Part shown: positions 8,295 through 16,947 of the stretch, piece by piece | How the letters are laid out: the number at the start of each line of letters is the position of its first letter | Position numbering within the stretch: position 1 is the first letter of the stretch | Origin: Verrucomicrobiota bacterium | GTDB lineage: Bacteria; Verrucomicrobiota; Verrucomicrobiia; Limisphaerales; PALSA-1396 | DNA length: 64,000 nucleotides | NCBI GenBank assembly: GCA_016200005.1 | Contig: JACQFP010000036.1 | Coordinates: 1 to 64,000 of the forward strand | Reading direction: 5' to 3' | Translations under genes and position numbers: made by a program | Notes under the pieces: model-generated | The model's database searches: none | What the model was told of the DNA's origin: nothing | What the model saw: only the letters and a program-made list of their open reading frames with translations

Positions 8295-9740
8295 ATGAAT
8301 CAGGAAGAAGAAGCGTTGGGAGTTCATCAAAAGGCGCTGCGCATCAATCTGGACGCCAGCAAATACGGCACGTTCGCCGAGATTGGCGCGGGTCAGGAGG
8401 TGGCGCGCTGGTTTTTTCGCGTGGGCGGCGCGTCCGGCACCATCGCCAAGACCATCTCGGCTTACGACATGACGGTGAGCGACGCCATTTACGGTCGCTG
8501 CGAACGGTACGTGAGTCGCGATCGACTGCGCACGATGCTCGATTACGAATTTGGCTTGTTGTTGGAGCGGTTAAGAAAAGTGCGGGGGGACAAAACCAAG
8601 TTTTTTGTCTTCGCCAATACGGTCGCGGCGCAAAGTTTCACGCGGCGAATTGATTGCAACGGTTGGATGGGCATCCGGTTTCAGACGCAGCCCAAGGCCG
8701 AACCATCGGAGATCATCATTCATGTACGCATGTGGGACAAAGAAAATCTCCAACAACAGGAAGCGCTGGGCATGCTGGGGGTGAACCTGATTTATGGCGC
8801 CTACGAATATCACAACAGTCCCGAGCAACTGATTCTTTCCTTGATGGATGATTTGTCCACCGAGCGAGTGGAGGTGGACATGATCAAATTCTCCGGGCCG
8901 GCGTTTCAAGGTGTCGATAACCGACTGATGAGTTTGTGGTTGGTGGAAAAAGGCATCACCAACGCCGCCATGTTTACGGCGGACGGTGAAGTGGTGCAGG
9001 CCGCCGAGGTGCTTTACAAAAAGGCTGTTCTGGTGGAGCGCGGCAGTTTTCGCCCGGTGACCAAAGTCACGATCGACATGCTGGAGTCGGCGGAGGCGCA
9101 GTTCGTGCAAGAGCCGAATGTGCAGGGGGAAGAAGTGGTTGTGCTCATGGAGATGACCTTGAAGAATCTGACGAGCGGCGGCGAGATCAATCACCAGGAT
9201 TTTCTGGATCGTGTGGACATCCTCGGCGCGTTGGGCAAGACCGTGCTGATTTCCAACTACTCGGAATTTCATCGAGTTGCGGCGTTTCTGTTTCGTTACA
9301 CCAAGAAAATGGTCGGCCTTGTCATGGGCGTGCCGACGCTGCAGGATATTTTTGATGAAAAATATTACGCTGATCTCGAAGGCGGGATTTTGGAATCATT
9401 CGGGCGGTTGTTCAAAAACGATTTGAAGTTTTACGTTTACCCGCTGAAAGAGCCGAAGACCGGCGCGCTCATCACCGCGGGCAACCTGCGTGTCGCGCCC
9501 CATCTGCAGCATCTTTATGCCTACCTGTTGGAAAACCATTTCGTCCAAGGTGTGCGTGACATCAAGGAAGAGCATCTCTCGATCTTTTCGCGGGATGCGC
9601 TCGCCAAAATTCAACATGGCGATCCATCCTGGGAGGAAATGGTGCCGCCGCAGGTCGCGCGGCTGATCAAAGAACGCAAACTATTGGGCTACGCCAGCAA
9701 AGCCGGACTGGCGGTCGCCCCAAAAGCGGCAGTCAGTTAG
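8295..9740 (+). CDS. Conserved protein of unknown function
   Basis: A 481-residue protein from an ATG at 8295, preceded by a weak GGAAAG ribosome site. It has no signal peptide or membrane segment. Notable stretches are LRINLDASKYGTFAEIGAGQ near the N-terminus, a GGASGTIAKTISAYDMTVSD block, and near the C-terminus HLQHLYAYLLENHFVQ. It looks like a well-conserved soluble family that I have seen carried under inconsistent labels, so I assign no function. No classic nucleotide-binding or protease motif is visible. It is monocistronic: flanked by a divergent permease upstream and repeats downstream. Confidence 0.8.
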   Translation: MNQEEEALGVHQKALRINLDASKYGTFAEIGAGQEVARWFFRVGGASGTIAKTISAYDMTVSDAIYGRCERYVSRDRLRTMLDYEFGLLLERLRKVRGDKTKFFVFANTVAAQSFTRRIDCNGWMGIRFQTQPKAEPSEIIIHVRMWDKENLQQQEALGMLGVNLIYGAYEYHNSPEQLILSLMDDLSTERVEVDMIKFSGPAFQGVDNRLMSLWLVEKGITNAAMFTADGEVVQAAEVLYKKAVLVERGSFRPVTKVTIDMLESAEAQFVQEPNVQGEEVVVLMEMTLKNLTSGGEINHQDFLDRVDILGALGKTVLISNYSEFHRVAAFLFRYTKKMVGLVMGVPTLQDIFDEKYYADLEGGILESFGRLFKNDLKFYVYPLKEPKTGALITAGNLRVAPHLQHLYAYLLENHFVQGVRDIKEEHLSIFSRDALAKIQHGDPSWEEMVPPQVARLIKERKLLGYASKAGLAVAPKAAVS

Positions 9741-9803
9741 GCTGAGACGCTGGTGGCGATTACGTTTGCGTCTCATCCGCTTTAAACGCTGTCCGCACGC
9801 CCA

Positions 9804-9860
9804 GTTGGAGTTCACGCTTTAGCGTGCCGGGCGCGGACAAGCTGAAGCTTGAACTCCAAC
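9804..9860. repeat. Palindromic repeat, family A
   Basis: A 57-base element whose outer 16-18 bases on each side (GTTGGAGTTCACGCTTTAGC and GCTGAAGCTTGAACTCCAAC) are complementary with a few mismatches. It is nearly identical in both arms to the copy embedded in fabD at 30911-30968; only the loop differs. Confidence 0.85.
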
Positions 9861-9879
9861 GAGCATTCGCGCTTTGAAG

Positions 9880-9912
9880 TCAGTAAACCAACACCAACTC
9901 CGCCGCCTGGAA
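9880..9912 (-). pseudogene. Detached duplicate of the C-terminus of the decayed trypsin-like gene
   Basis: Read on the minus strand this stretch encodes FQAAELVLVY and a stop, matching the last residues (EQAAVLVLVY) and stop of the decayed gene at 9991. The bases CAGTAAACCA occur at 9881-9890 and again at 9992-10001. A nonamer inverted repeat lies between the two. I read it as a remnant left by a local duplication or by repeat-mediated rearrangement. Confidence 0.55.
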
Positions 9913-9918
9913 TGAAAC

Positions 9919-9984
9919 CACGGATTTCACGGATGACACGGATAATGCAATTCCCATCCGCGTAATCCGTGTAATCCGCGGTCA
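9919..9984. repeat. Inverted pair of nonamer arrays
   Basis: Three nonamers of type CACGGATTT (9919-9945) face three of type CCGCGTAAT (9958-9984) across a 12-base loop, giving an imperfect palindrome. It is the same architecture as the heptamer array pair at 30132-30236. Confidence 0.8.
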
Positions 9985-9990
9985 AAAGAA

Positions 9991-10455
9991 TCAGTAAACC
10001 AGAACGAGCACGGCAGCTTGTTCAGCAGCCTTGACGAGATCTTCAAACTTCCGCTCCTTCGTCTCCGGCTCTTTGAGCTTGGCAGAAACATCCGGCACGG
10101 ATTCCAGGAAGCTCAGGAGATAACTGCTCTTCACCGCGTAATTCACATTCTCCGGCAACGCCCCGCCCGCGCGCTCAACTTGGCCGACACCACCCCCACC
10201 ACGTTGCCCCGCTCGTCCACCAACGCCCCGCCCAAATTGCCCGGCTGCACCGGCACGCTGATCTGGAAATACCGCGCGTCATCCCCCGCGCCGGACAGCG
10301 ACGCGATCTCGCCCTTGGCCAGCTTGGGCGCGAACCCTTGCAAGCCGAGTTTGGGAAAACCCACCGTGGCCACCGTGCCGCCCAACTTCACCGCGCGACT
10401 CGCCCCCTACCGGCAACGTCAGGTCATTGACCGCATCCGCTTTCATCACCTTGGC
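9991..10455 (-). pseudogene. Decayed trypsin-like (HtrA-type) serine protease gene fragment
   Basis: Minus-strand frames from about 10455 to the stop at 9991 together match the last third of a trypsin-like protease: KADAVNDLTL, then VKLGGTVATVGFP, VPVQPGNLGGALVDERGNVV and ALPENVNYAVKSSYLLSFLES, ending EQAAVLVLVY. At least two frame breaks separate these blocks, one near 10415 and one near 10160. The catalytic GNSGG has become GNLGG, removing the nucleophilic Ser. The N-terminal domain with the His and Asp of the triad is missing; the right side passes into degenerate repeat sequence next to the 576-residue gene. It is a pseudogene, not a functional protease. Confidence 0.8.
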
Positions 10456-10463
10456 GGAAATGA

Positions 10464-10490
10464 TTCAACGCAAAGACGAAAACTCGCAGA
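10464..10490. repeat. Left flank repeat of the 576-residue gene
   Basis: TTCAACGCAAAGACG at 10464-10478 is the reverse complement, apart from an 8-base length difference, of 12321-12343 on the other side of the gene. Both look like short nonamer-type arrays. They could be the ends of a mobile unit or simply its insertion target. Confidence 0.5.
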
Positions 10491-10520
10491 GAAAAAAACA
10501 ATCTCGCCGCACCTAGGAAC

Positions 10521-12251
10521 TTAACTGGACAAAGTGCAAACATTTGAAAGAATGTCGTTGGTAGTTAGCACCAACCAAACTCTTGTATGGATAAAGAGAA
10601 GCAGCAAAAGTTTATAACGATGGTTCAGACAGCCATCATTACCAAATATGTCTGCGACCGTGGCTGAACAGAACGGCGTCAGATGCTTGCAAGTTATGAA
10701 TGACGTGATGATTTTGCGGCCGCCCTCGGTCACGACGTAGCGATGCGTGCCGCTGACTTTGCGCAACAGTCCATGCGCCCGCAGCAGCCGCAACTGGCGG
10801 GTGACGGCACCGGCTCGCCGCCGTTCTTCTTTGTCCGTTCCAGATTTGGCCCAGAGTTGCCGGCGGAGATCGCGGTTGCGCAGGCCGTTGATGACATATT
10901 CGCCCCGGCTCACCGCCGCGAGCAGCGCCGCGTCTTTTTCGCCCCACGGATTGAGCGCGCGATGGCGGCGTCCGTCCCGCACCACGGCCCGGCAGACGGT
11001 GGCGCTGGCTTGGCCCGCCGGAGTTTTGTCCGTCACGCCGGCCAGGGCTTCGAGATAGCGCTGGTTGGCCGCCGCCGAGACTTGGGCCCGCCGCCACAAC
11101 TCGCCCACGCTCCGTTGCAATGGACGCCAGGATTTCTCCCCGCCGGGGTCGCCTTGCTTGGCGCGATAGACGCGGAAGTCTTCGGTCTTGTTGATGGTGG
11201 TTTCGATGCGCAGGACGCTGCCTTCCTTGTCATACATCTTCACCGAGTTGCCGTTGACGGAGTGTTTGACCCGGATGCCTTCGGGCCGGTGCTTGAGGTC
11301 GCTGATGATTTCACCGGTGAACAACGGCGGCACCCGCCCGCCCGTTGTCGGAATGTTCCGGCCCAGGAAGCGCATCACGTCGGGACTGGCGAAGGTGCGC
11401 AGGCCGTGATGGACCAGCCGGGGATAAAGCGCGGCCAGACTCGGAGCATCGCGGAAGAGCAGGTCGGTGGCATACTCGCTGGCACTGGCGGACCAGTAAT
11501 AGGTCTGACCGATGGGCCGGCAGATTTCGGCGTGCAGTGGATGGGCTTGATCGAGCAGGCGGCCCAGCACGCTCGGCCAGTCGGTGCGCAGTTGTTCGTC
11601 CAGCAAGGCCTGCGCGCGCGTGGCTTCCTGCACCCAGACAAAGCAGTTGTCGCGCTGGCGGTAGGCCAGCCCGGCCTGGTCCATCTGACGGGCGAGCCGG
11701 TCGCGACCGTTGAGACAGAGATCCACGGTGAAGGGAAACCAGGTTTGCACACGCACATGGCACAGGCCCAGTTGCTCGTGCAGGAAGTAATGGTAGAGGT
11801 GAAGACATTTGCGGCGTTCCAGAACCAGGTGGATGTGTTGGGTCTGGCGGTTGCCACGCACGGAGTAGGAGAGGCAGTTTTCCAGCGCACTAAAGATGGC
11901 GATCAGGCCGGAGGTCACGCCGTCCGCGCGGGCGATCTGACGGGCGAGGGCTTCCTTGCTGGTCTGGCTGCTGGCCAGATAGTGGAAGGGGCGTCCGGCT
12001 TGTTCGGCACTGGCATAGGCGGCGGCTTTGATGCGGGCGATCAGCCCTTGGGCAAAAGTGCCGAAGTCTTTGATGAGGATGCGACAGGCGTTGAGATAAG
12101 CTTCCATGACCGTGGGCTGGAAGAGATGACGCAGCGTGCCGCGCAGACGCAGCCGGTCGAAACCGGACAAAACCCCTGTGATGGAATGACCAAATCGGTT
12201 AAGAAAAGCCGGCGGGACGCCGGTGACAGTGGGAGAAGTTTGTGAGTTCAT
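10521..12251 (-). CDS. Large protein of an uncharacterised, probably mobile, family
   Basis: A 576-residue protein from an ATG at 12251. No known domain can be named with certainty. Visible blocks: GVLSGFDRLRLRGTLRHLF at the N-terminus; KCLHLYHYFLHEQLGLCHVR and WFPFTVDLCLNGRDRLARQM around residues 145-190; YYWSASASEYATDLLFRDA near 255; VKHSVNGNSVKMYDKEGSVL near 330, which recalls the KxYDK...LRIE pattern of some replication initiators; and a C-terminal winged-helix-like end (VTRQLRLLRAHGLLRKVSGT). From memory such proteins occur in many near-identical copies in Verrucomicrobia and Planctomycetes genomes, which fits mobility. The last 60 residues look like read-through beyond the usual end. 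It sits between inverted repeats, beside a decayed gene. Confidence 0.75.
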   Translation of the reverse strand: MNSQTSPTVTGVPPAFLNRFGHSITGVLSGFDRLRLRGTLRHLFQPTVMEAYLNACRILIKDFGTFAQGLIARIKAAAYASAEQAGRPFHYLASSQTSKEALARQIARADGVTSGLIAIFSALENCLSYSVRGNRQTQHIHLVLERRKCLHLYHYFLHEQLGLCHVRVQTWFPFTVDLCLNGRDRLARQMDQAGLAYRQRDNCFVWVQEATRAQALLDEQLRTDWPSVLGRLLDQAHPLHAEICRPIGQTYYWSASASEYATDLLFRDAPSLAALYPRLVHHGLRTFASPDVMRFLGRNIPTTGGRVPPLFTGEIISDLKHRPEGIRVKHSVNGNSVKMYDKEGSVLRIETTINKTEDFRVYRAKQGDPGGEKSWRPLQRSVGELWRRAQVSAAANQRYLEALAGVTDKTPAGQASATVCRAVVRDGRRHRALNPWGEKDAALLAAVSRGEYVINGLRNRDLRRQLWAKSGTDKEERRRAGAVTRQLRLLRAHGLLRKVSGTHRYVVTEGGRKIITSFITCKHLTPFCSATVADIFGNDGCLNHRYKLLLLLFIHTRVWLVLTTNDILSNVCTLSS

Positions 12252-12625
12252 TGCCCAAACTTTTACTCCAACGCACGGCGCTCCGCCACTTTGGTTGCGG
12301 CTTGCCGCGCTATGCCTTGGCGTCTTTGCGACTTTGCGTTGAAATCCTCGCCCCCAAAAGTGGTGCTAAAGCCACGCGCAGTCCAAACGCTTCGCGACTG
12401 CCGGGCGTCTGCGAACCTCGCGAAGCGTTTGGAGTGCGGATGTGTTTACCGCCGCTTTCCCCCGGCGCGTGCGGAGACGCAAAGAAGCCCTCCAGTTTTC
12501 CCAGCGCCTTCCGTCTTCATCCGCTTTCATCCGCCTGCATCTGATTTCGGCGGGACAAGTCTGATTCCAGCGCGACGAGTCGGATTTCAGCGCGACCGGT
12601 GGCGTTGAAAAATCCGCCGGGTGGT
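12252..12625. other. Repeat-rich intergenic region right of the 576-residue gene
   Basis: It holds the repeat at 12321-12343 (inverse of 10464-10478), an inverted repeat at 12377-12438, and three degenerate copies of a 20-base unit of type CTGATTTCGGCGGGACAAGT at about 12540-12600. No coding potential is apparent. Confidence 0.6.
12377..12438. repeat. Inverted repeat, family G
   Basis: The arms at 12377-12396 and 12419-12438 are complementary at 19 of 20 bases around the core CCAAACGCTTCGCG. The right arm, CGCGAAGCGTTTGGAGTGCG, recurs exactly as a single half-site at 44381-44400, downstream of the GreA-domain gene. Confidence 0.85.
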
Positions 12626-12973
12626 TTACAAACCGAGGCAGTGGCGGACGGTGTTTTCAACTCTTTGCAGTGTCACCCCGGAAACTTTTCCGGCGGGCAC
12701 GCCAGCGAACCGCGCGGGGTCAAGCGAGCGGAGTTGGAAGCAGAGGAAAACCGTTTCCATCGGCAGGCCGCTTTCGGCGGCGGGAATGCGGACGTTGGTG
12801 GGATAATCGCGCTCCACATTTTCGCCTTTCGTGCCGATGACGACGGTGACGACCAGCGGCAGTTTGTTGATGGCGTTGACGGAGAGAACCAAAACCGGCC
12901 TGCGTCCCGCTTGTTCCCGGCCTTGCACCGGATTGAGGTCCACCAAGCAAATGTCACCGCGCTCGATGGCCAT
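12626..12973 (-). CDS. MazF/PemK-family endoribonuclease toxin
   Basis: A 115-residue protein with the family start MAIERGDICLVDLNPVQGRE followed by RRPVLVLSVNAIN, aligning well with the first toxin at 6155-6499. The C-terminus (VSGVTLQRVENTVRHCLGL) matches the usual last helix. Its ATG overlaps the antitoxin stop as TGATG. Like other MazF-type toxins it is expected to cut mRNA when the unstable antitoxin is lost. The two toxin genes of the window belong to one family but are paired with unrelated antitoxins, pointing to separate acquisitions. Confidence 0.9.
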   Translation of the reverse strand: MAIERGDICLVDLNPVQGREQAGRRPVLVLSVNAINKLPLVVTVVIGTKGENVERDYPTNVRIPAAESGLPMETVFLCFQLRSLDPARFAGVPAGKVSGVTLQRVENTVRHCLGL

Positions 12974-13236
12974 CAGAGTTTGCCAAGACCGTCGGATTCA
13001 GCGGCGGCGAACTCGGTGTTGATGGAGCGCAATTCGCGCTGGATTTGCGGGTCGTTTGCCATTGCCGTCATTGCGGCGTCCAAATCCACCACCCGGCCGG
13101 CGGCGATGTCGGCCATGCCCTGCTTGAACTCTTCCGGAATCCAGGAATCGTCGCTTTCCACGACAAACTTCGTCACTTGCGCGCGTTCTGCCGGCGGCAA
13201 GTGTTTGATTTGTTCAATTACTTCCTGTGCGCTCAT
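12973..13236 (-). CDS. Antitoxin partner of the second MazF-type toxin
   Basis: I choose the ATG at 13236 (MSAQEVIEQIKHLPPAERAQ, 87 residues); the open frame continues upstream to 13467 into the end of cysNC but without sensible sequence. The N-terminal helix pair of type EQIKHLPPAERAQV is common in addiction-module antidotes that partner RelE- or MazF-like toxins. The rest is acidic and helical. Its stop overlaps the toxin start. The short 133-base gap to cysNC leaves room for its own promoter. Confidence 0.75.
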   Translation of the reverse strand: MSAQEVIEQIKHLPPAERAQVTKFVVESDDSWIPEEFKQGMADIAAGRVVDLDAAMTAMANDPQIQRELRSINTEFAAAESDGLGKL

Positions 13237-13369
13237 GCGTATAATTAGCCATAAAAAGTCGAGTCGGGCAAGTTGCCATTTTCCGGCGAGTCGCTTTCGC
13301 CGGGTTAGTCGCCCAATCCGCAAGCTCTTTTGCCAAGACATCCTGGTGCGGGAAACTTTTGCAACTACG

Positions 13370-15268
13370 TCAGATCGAAACCATCGTGTCGTCTTCCTGC
13401 ACGTGGAGAAATTCCAGAACTTTGGCGACCGATTCGGGAACGGACAATTTGTCCGTGTGCAATTCAATTTCCGGGTTCGACGGCGCTTCGTAAGGGGCGG
13501 AAACTCCGGTGAAATTCTTGATCTCGTTGGCGCGGGCCTTCGCGTAAAGGCCCTTGGGATCGCGCTGTTCGCAGACTTCGATGGGCGCGTTCACATAAAC
13601 TTCGATGAACCGCCCCCCTTTCATAATTGTTCGGACAAGATCGCGGTCGGAGCGATACGGCGAAATGAATGCCGTGATGCAAATCATCCCGGCGTCGGCA
13701 AACAGCTTGGCCACTTCGCCCACGCGCCGGATGTTTTCCTTGCGGTCAGCCGGCGAAAAACCGATGTCGGAGCAAAGACCGTGGCGCATGTTGTCGCCGT
13801 CGAGCACGTAAGCATGTTGTCCCAGGTTGAACAATTCGCGCTCCAACTCGGTGGCGATGCTCGACTTGCCGGAACCCGACAGGCCGGTGAGCCAGAGGAC
13901 GCAGCCGGAATGTTTGTTGCGCATGGCGCGCTGTTGCGCGGTCACTTTGCCGTGACTCCAGTAGATGTTGTGGCTTTTGTGCAGCGAGTCCGCTGTGCGA
14001 CGCGGATAATTGCCATCGGCGATGATGCCGCCGCCACAGACTTCAAACCCATCAACGATCACGAAACGACCGGTTGGCACAATTTCGGAGTGAGCGTCGA
14101 AGGCAACGGGACGCTTGGTGCGCAGCGTCAACTCCGCAACTTCATGACGGCCCACGAAGATTTCGTTGTTGGCGCGCGAAACGGTTTCAAGGGTTGAGGC
14201 ATCAATGACTTTCTCAATCGACTCGATTTCGCAATCCATTTCCTGGGTGGCGAGTTTGAGTTTGTAAACCTTGCCTTTGGCGAACGGCGCGCGACCCAGC
14301 CAGAACAGACGGGCCTCAAACCGCGTCAGTTCATAAGGTGGCGCGGTTTCCAGGGCGGCGATGGCGCCTCGTTCCACAAAGATTTGTTCGGTGAGCGTGA
14401 TGCCGATGGATTCGCCGACATGGGCAGAAGTCGTGGTCGGAGCGTTCCAGCGTTCTATGGTCTTGACCGTGCTGGTCTTGTTACTCGGCGCGAACAGCAG
14501 TCGGTCGCCAACTTTGATCGAACCTGCCTCCACGCGACCGGCGAGGATTCGGCGGTCGTCGAAACGATAGACGTCTTGAATCGGAAAACGGAGTGGTTGG
14601 TTGTCGGGCCGGTCGGTAACCTTGAATTCGTCCAATGCCTGCAACACGGTCTGCCCTTTCCACCACGACATGTTCTTGCTCAACGATGCGATGTTGTCAC
14701 CGTGCTTGGCCGCAATGGGAATGAAGACCTTTGGTTCGACGCCGATGTTTTGAAGATAGGCGCGATACTCAGTCTCGATCTGCTTAAATCTGGATTCGCT
14801 GTAATTCTCCAAATCCATTTTGTTCACGAGCACTGCAATTTGCCGGATGCCGAGCAGGTTCAGGAGATAGCCGTGGCGACGGGAGTTTTCCTGCACGCCT
14901 TCGTGAGCGTCGATGAGCAGCAGCGCGGCTTCGGCATTGGCGGCGCCGGTGATCATGTTCTTCAAAAACTCCTTGTGGCCTGGCGCGTCGATGATGACGT
15001 ATTGCCGCTTGGGTGTGTGAAACCAGATTTGGGCGGTGTCGATGGTGATGTTCTGGTCGCGCTCCGATTGAAGCGCGTCCATGAGGTTCGCCCATTCGAA
15101 CGGTACGCCACGCCGCTCGGCGACTTTTTGAAGCTGCTCCAATTTGCCTTCCGGCAGCGAACCGGTGTCGTGGAAGAGCCGGCCGACGAACGTGGACTTG
15201 CCGTGATCCACGTGGCCGACGATGACAATCTTGAGTTGTTCAGTCGGAGCGGTTTGAGAGATGCTCAT
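13370..15268 (-). CDS. cysNC: Bifunctional sulfate adenylyltransferase large subunit / APS kinase
   Basis: A 632-residue fusion. Residues 12-230 are the GTPase of CysN with GHVDHGKST (P-loop), [11 protein letters not shown] and NKMD; then EF-Tu-like beta-barrel domains to about residue 430; from 455 the APS kinase CysC with its own P-loop GLSGSGKSS and the [15 protein letters not shown] motif. With CysD it makes APS from ATP and sulfate, driven by GTP hydrolysis; the kinase domain phosphorylates APS to PAPS. It is the last gene of the cysI-cysH-cysD-cysNC set and starts 15 bases after cysD. Because CysH here looks like an APS-type enzyme, the PAPS may serve sulfation rather than reduction (inference). 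Confidence 0.96.
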   Translation of the reverse strand: MSISQTAPTEQLKIVIVGHVDHGKSTFVGRLFHDTGSLPEGKLEQLQKVAERRGVPFEWANLMDALQSERDQNITIDTAQIWFHTPKRQYVIIDAPGHKEFLKNMITGAANAEAALLLIDAHEGVQENSRRHGYLLNLLGIRQIAVLVNKMDLENYSESRFKQIETEYRAYLQNIGVEPKVFIPIAAKHGDNIASLSKNMSWWKGQTVLQALDEFKVTDRPDNQPLRFPIQDVYRFDDRRILAGRVEAGSIKVGDRLLFAPSNKTSTVKTIERWNAPTTTSAHVGESIGITLTEQIFVERGAIAALETAPPYELTRFEARLFWLGRAPFAKGKVYKLKLATQEMDCEIESIEKVIDASTLETVSRANNEIFVGRHEVAELTLRTKRPVAFDAHSEIVPTGRFVIVDGFEVCGGGIIADGNYPRRTADSLHKSHNIYWSHGKVTAQQRAMRNKHSGCVLWLTGLSGSGKSSIATELERELFNLGQHAYVLDGDNMRHGLCSDIGFSPADRKENIRRVGEVAKLFADAGMICITAFISPYRSDRDLVRTIMKGGRFIEVYVNAPIEVCEQRDPKGLYAKARANEIKNFTGVSAPYEAPSNPEIELHTDKLSVPESVAKVLEFLHVQEDDTMVSI

Positions 15269-15283
15269 GGGTTGAAACCAAAA

Positions 15284-16096
15284 TTACATGTAGCCATCAC
15301 GGCGCAGTTTTTCGAAGGCATCTTCGCTCTCCTTGTCCTGCGCGCGGCCGGCGCGTTCGGATGTTTTCGTGGTCCGCAGTTCCTCGATGATTTCCCGGAC
15401 GTTCCGCGCGTTCGACTTGATCGGAAAGGTGCACGGATAGCAACCAATCGAACGAAATCGCTCGCCTTTGCCATTGGCGAAATAGAGCGGAATGACGGGC
15501 ATATCTTCGCGCTCGATGTATTCCCAGATGTTCAACTCGGTCCAGTGCAGCAGCGGATGGATGCGGATGTGCGTACCCTTTTGGAAATCGGTCTTGAACT
15601 GATCCCACAATTCGGGCGGCTGGTCTTCGACGTTCCATTCCATGTTCTTGTCGCGCGGACTGAAGTAACGTTCCTTGGCGCGGGTCGGTTCTTCATCCCT
15701 GCGAACGCCGACAATGACGCCGGTGTAATTATGCTTTTCGAGCACGGCCTTGAGGGCATCCTTCTTGAGAGTACCGCAACATTCGACGCGCGTGGCTTTG
15801 CCGTTCGGGTAAGTGACGCCGCTCTTGAGGGCTTCCTCGTTCTTGCCGACGACGAGCTGAAGCTTCCAATCTTTCACGAGCTTGTCGCGGTATTCGATCA
15901 TTGACGGAATCTTGTAGGTCGTATCGACGTGGACGAGCGGAAACGGGACGTGGCCGAAGAAGGCCTTGCGGGCAAGCCAGAGCAACACGGTGGAGTCCTT
16001 GCCGATGCTCCAAAGCATGGCGAGATGTTCAAATTTGTTGAACGCCTCGCGCATGATGTAGATGCTCTGGTTTTCGAGTTTGGAGAGATAGTCCAT
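15284..16096 (-). CDS. cysD: Sulfate adenylyltransferase small subunit
   Basis: A 270-residue protein starting [18 protein letters not shown], typical for CysD. The PP-loop reads [18 protein letters not shown] near residue 30, and the HTDTTYK-type motif appears as [16 protein letters not shown]. The conserved tail ends with KLRRDGYM. CysD adenylylates sulfate with the CysN GTPase to form APS in the cytoplasm. Length and motifs match the family. It lies between cysH and cysNC, with a 77-base gap before it and 15 bases after it. Confidence 0.96.
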   Translation of the reverse strand: MDYLSKLENQSIYIMREAFNKFEHLAMLWSIGKDSTVLLWLARKAFFGHVPFPLVHVDTTYKIPSMIEYRDKLVKDWKLQLVVGKNEEALKSGVTYPNGKATRVECCGTLKKDALKAVLEKHNYTGVIVGVRRDEEPTRAKERYFSPRDKNMEWNVEDQPPELWDQFKTDFQKGTHIRIHPLLHWTELNIWEYIEREDMPVIPLYFANGKGERFRSIGCYPCTFPIKSNARNVREIIEELRTTKTSERAGRAQDKESEDAFEKLRRDGYM

Positions 16097-16173
16097 GGCT
16101 AAATTAGAAATTAGGAATGCAAAAGGATGATGACACCACTCGCCGATGAAGTGAATTTGAATTTTGCATTCTG

Positions 16174-16905
16174 TCAGATTTGAAAATCAATTTTCTTCGA
16201 CATGAATGTATGAATACCACATTCGACTTTGTTAAAGCCAATCCAACGTCCGGCGCGCTCATTGTCGCCGTTGAAGGTTTTGACCGTGCAGGGCCTACAG
16301 CCAATGGAGTGATAGCCGCGGTCATGCAGCGGATTGTAGGGGATCTTGTGATCGCGAATGTAATTCCAAACGGCTTCGCGTGACCAGTTGGCCATCGGAT
16401 TGAGTTTCACGATGTCGCGTCCGGCAGCCTCGTCGAAAACATACACTTCGATGATCCCAATCTTCGCGCGCGTGTCGGACTGTTGCCGTCGCAGGCCGGT
16501 GATCCAGCAATCGAGTTCGGCAAGTTTGTTTTGCAGCGGCAGAACTTTTCGGACCGTGCAGCAGAGATCGGGGTCGCGCTTCCAAAGCTCCGGGCCTTGG
16601 GCTTCGGCTTGTTGTTCGACGGTCAGTTCCGGCACGAGTGATTCGATTTTGTAACCGAAGAAATCTTCGAGCCGCTTCTGGAGGTCGAGTGTTTCTTCAA
16701 AGAGCAGGCCGGTGTCCAGTGTGAAAACGGGAAAGCGCAAATTGTTCTGTTTGGCGAGGTGCATCATCACCAAGCCCGCGCCTTGAAAACTTGTGCCAAT
16801 GGCCGCGCGCGAACCAAAACGTTTCGACGCCCACGCGAGGATTTCCTCGGTCGGCAAGCTGTCGAAACGCTGGTCAAGCGAACGGACTTCAGCAGAAGTT
16901 AGCAT
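16174..16905 (-). CDS. cysH: APS/PAPS reductase with iron-sulfur cysteine pairs
   Basis: A 243-residue protein of the PP-loop superfamily ([33 protein letters not shown]). It carries both cysteine pairs typical of the [4Fe-4S] assimilatory APS reductase, [11 protein letters not shown] and IGCRPCT, and the C-terminal catalytic motif KVECGIH. Enterobacterial PAPS reductases lack these pairs, so this enzyme probably reduces APS directly to sulfite, using thioredoxin. It starts 42 bases after cysI and precedes cysD, consistent with an operon. That it could accept PAPS as well cannot be excluded. Confidence 0.95.
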   Translation of the reverse strand: MLTSAEVRSLDQRFDSLPTEEILAWASKRFGSRAAIGTSFQGAGLVMMHLAKQNNLRFPVFTLDTGLLFEETLDLQKRLEDFFGYKIESLVPELTVEQQAEAQGPELWKRDPDLCCTVRKVLPLQNKLAELDCWITGLRRQQSDTRAKIGIIEVYVFDEAAGRDIVKLNPMANWSREAVWNYIRDHKIPYNPLHDRGYHSIGCRPCTVKTFNGDNERAGRWIGFNKVECGIHTFMSKKIDFQI

Positions 16906-16947
16906 ATGATGTGGAATCGGGTGCTCGTGAAAACGCCCGCGGTCCGG

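Noticed and set aside
10743-12245. 500-codon open frame on the plus strand
   Set aside because: Antisense shadow of the 576-residue gene; Val- and Gly-rich without motifs.
14384-15904. 506-codon open frame on the plus strand
   Set aside because: Antisense of cysNC and cysD, both of which are certain.
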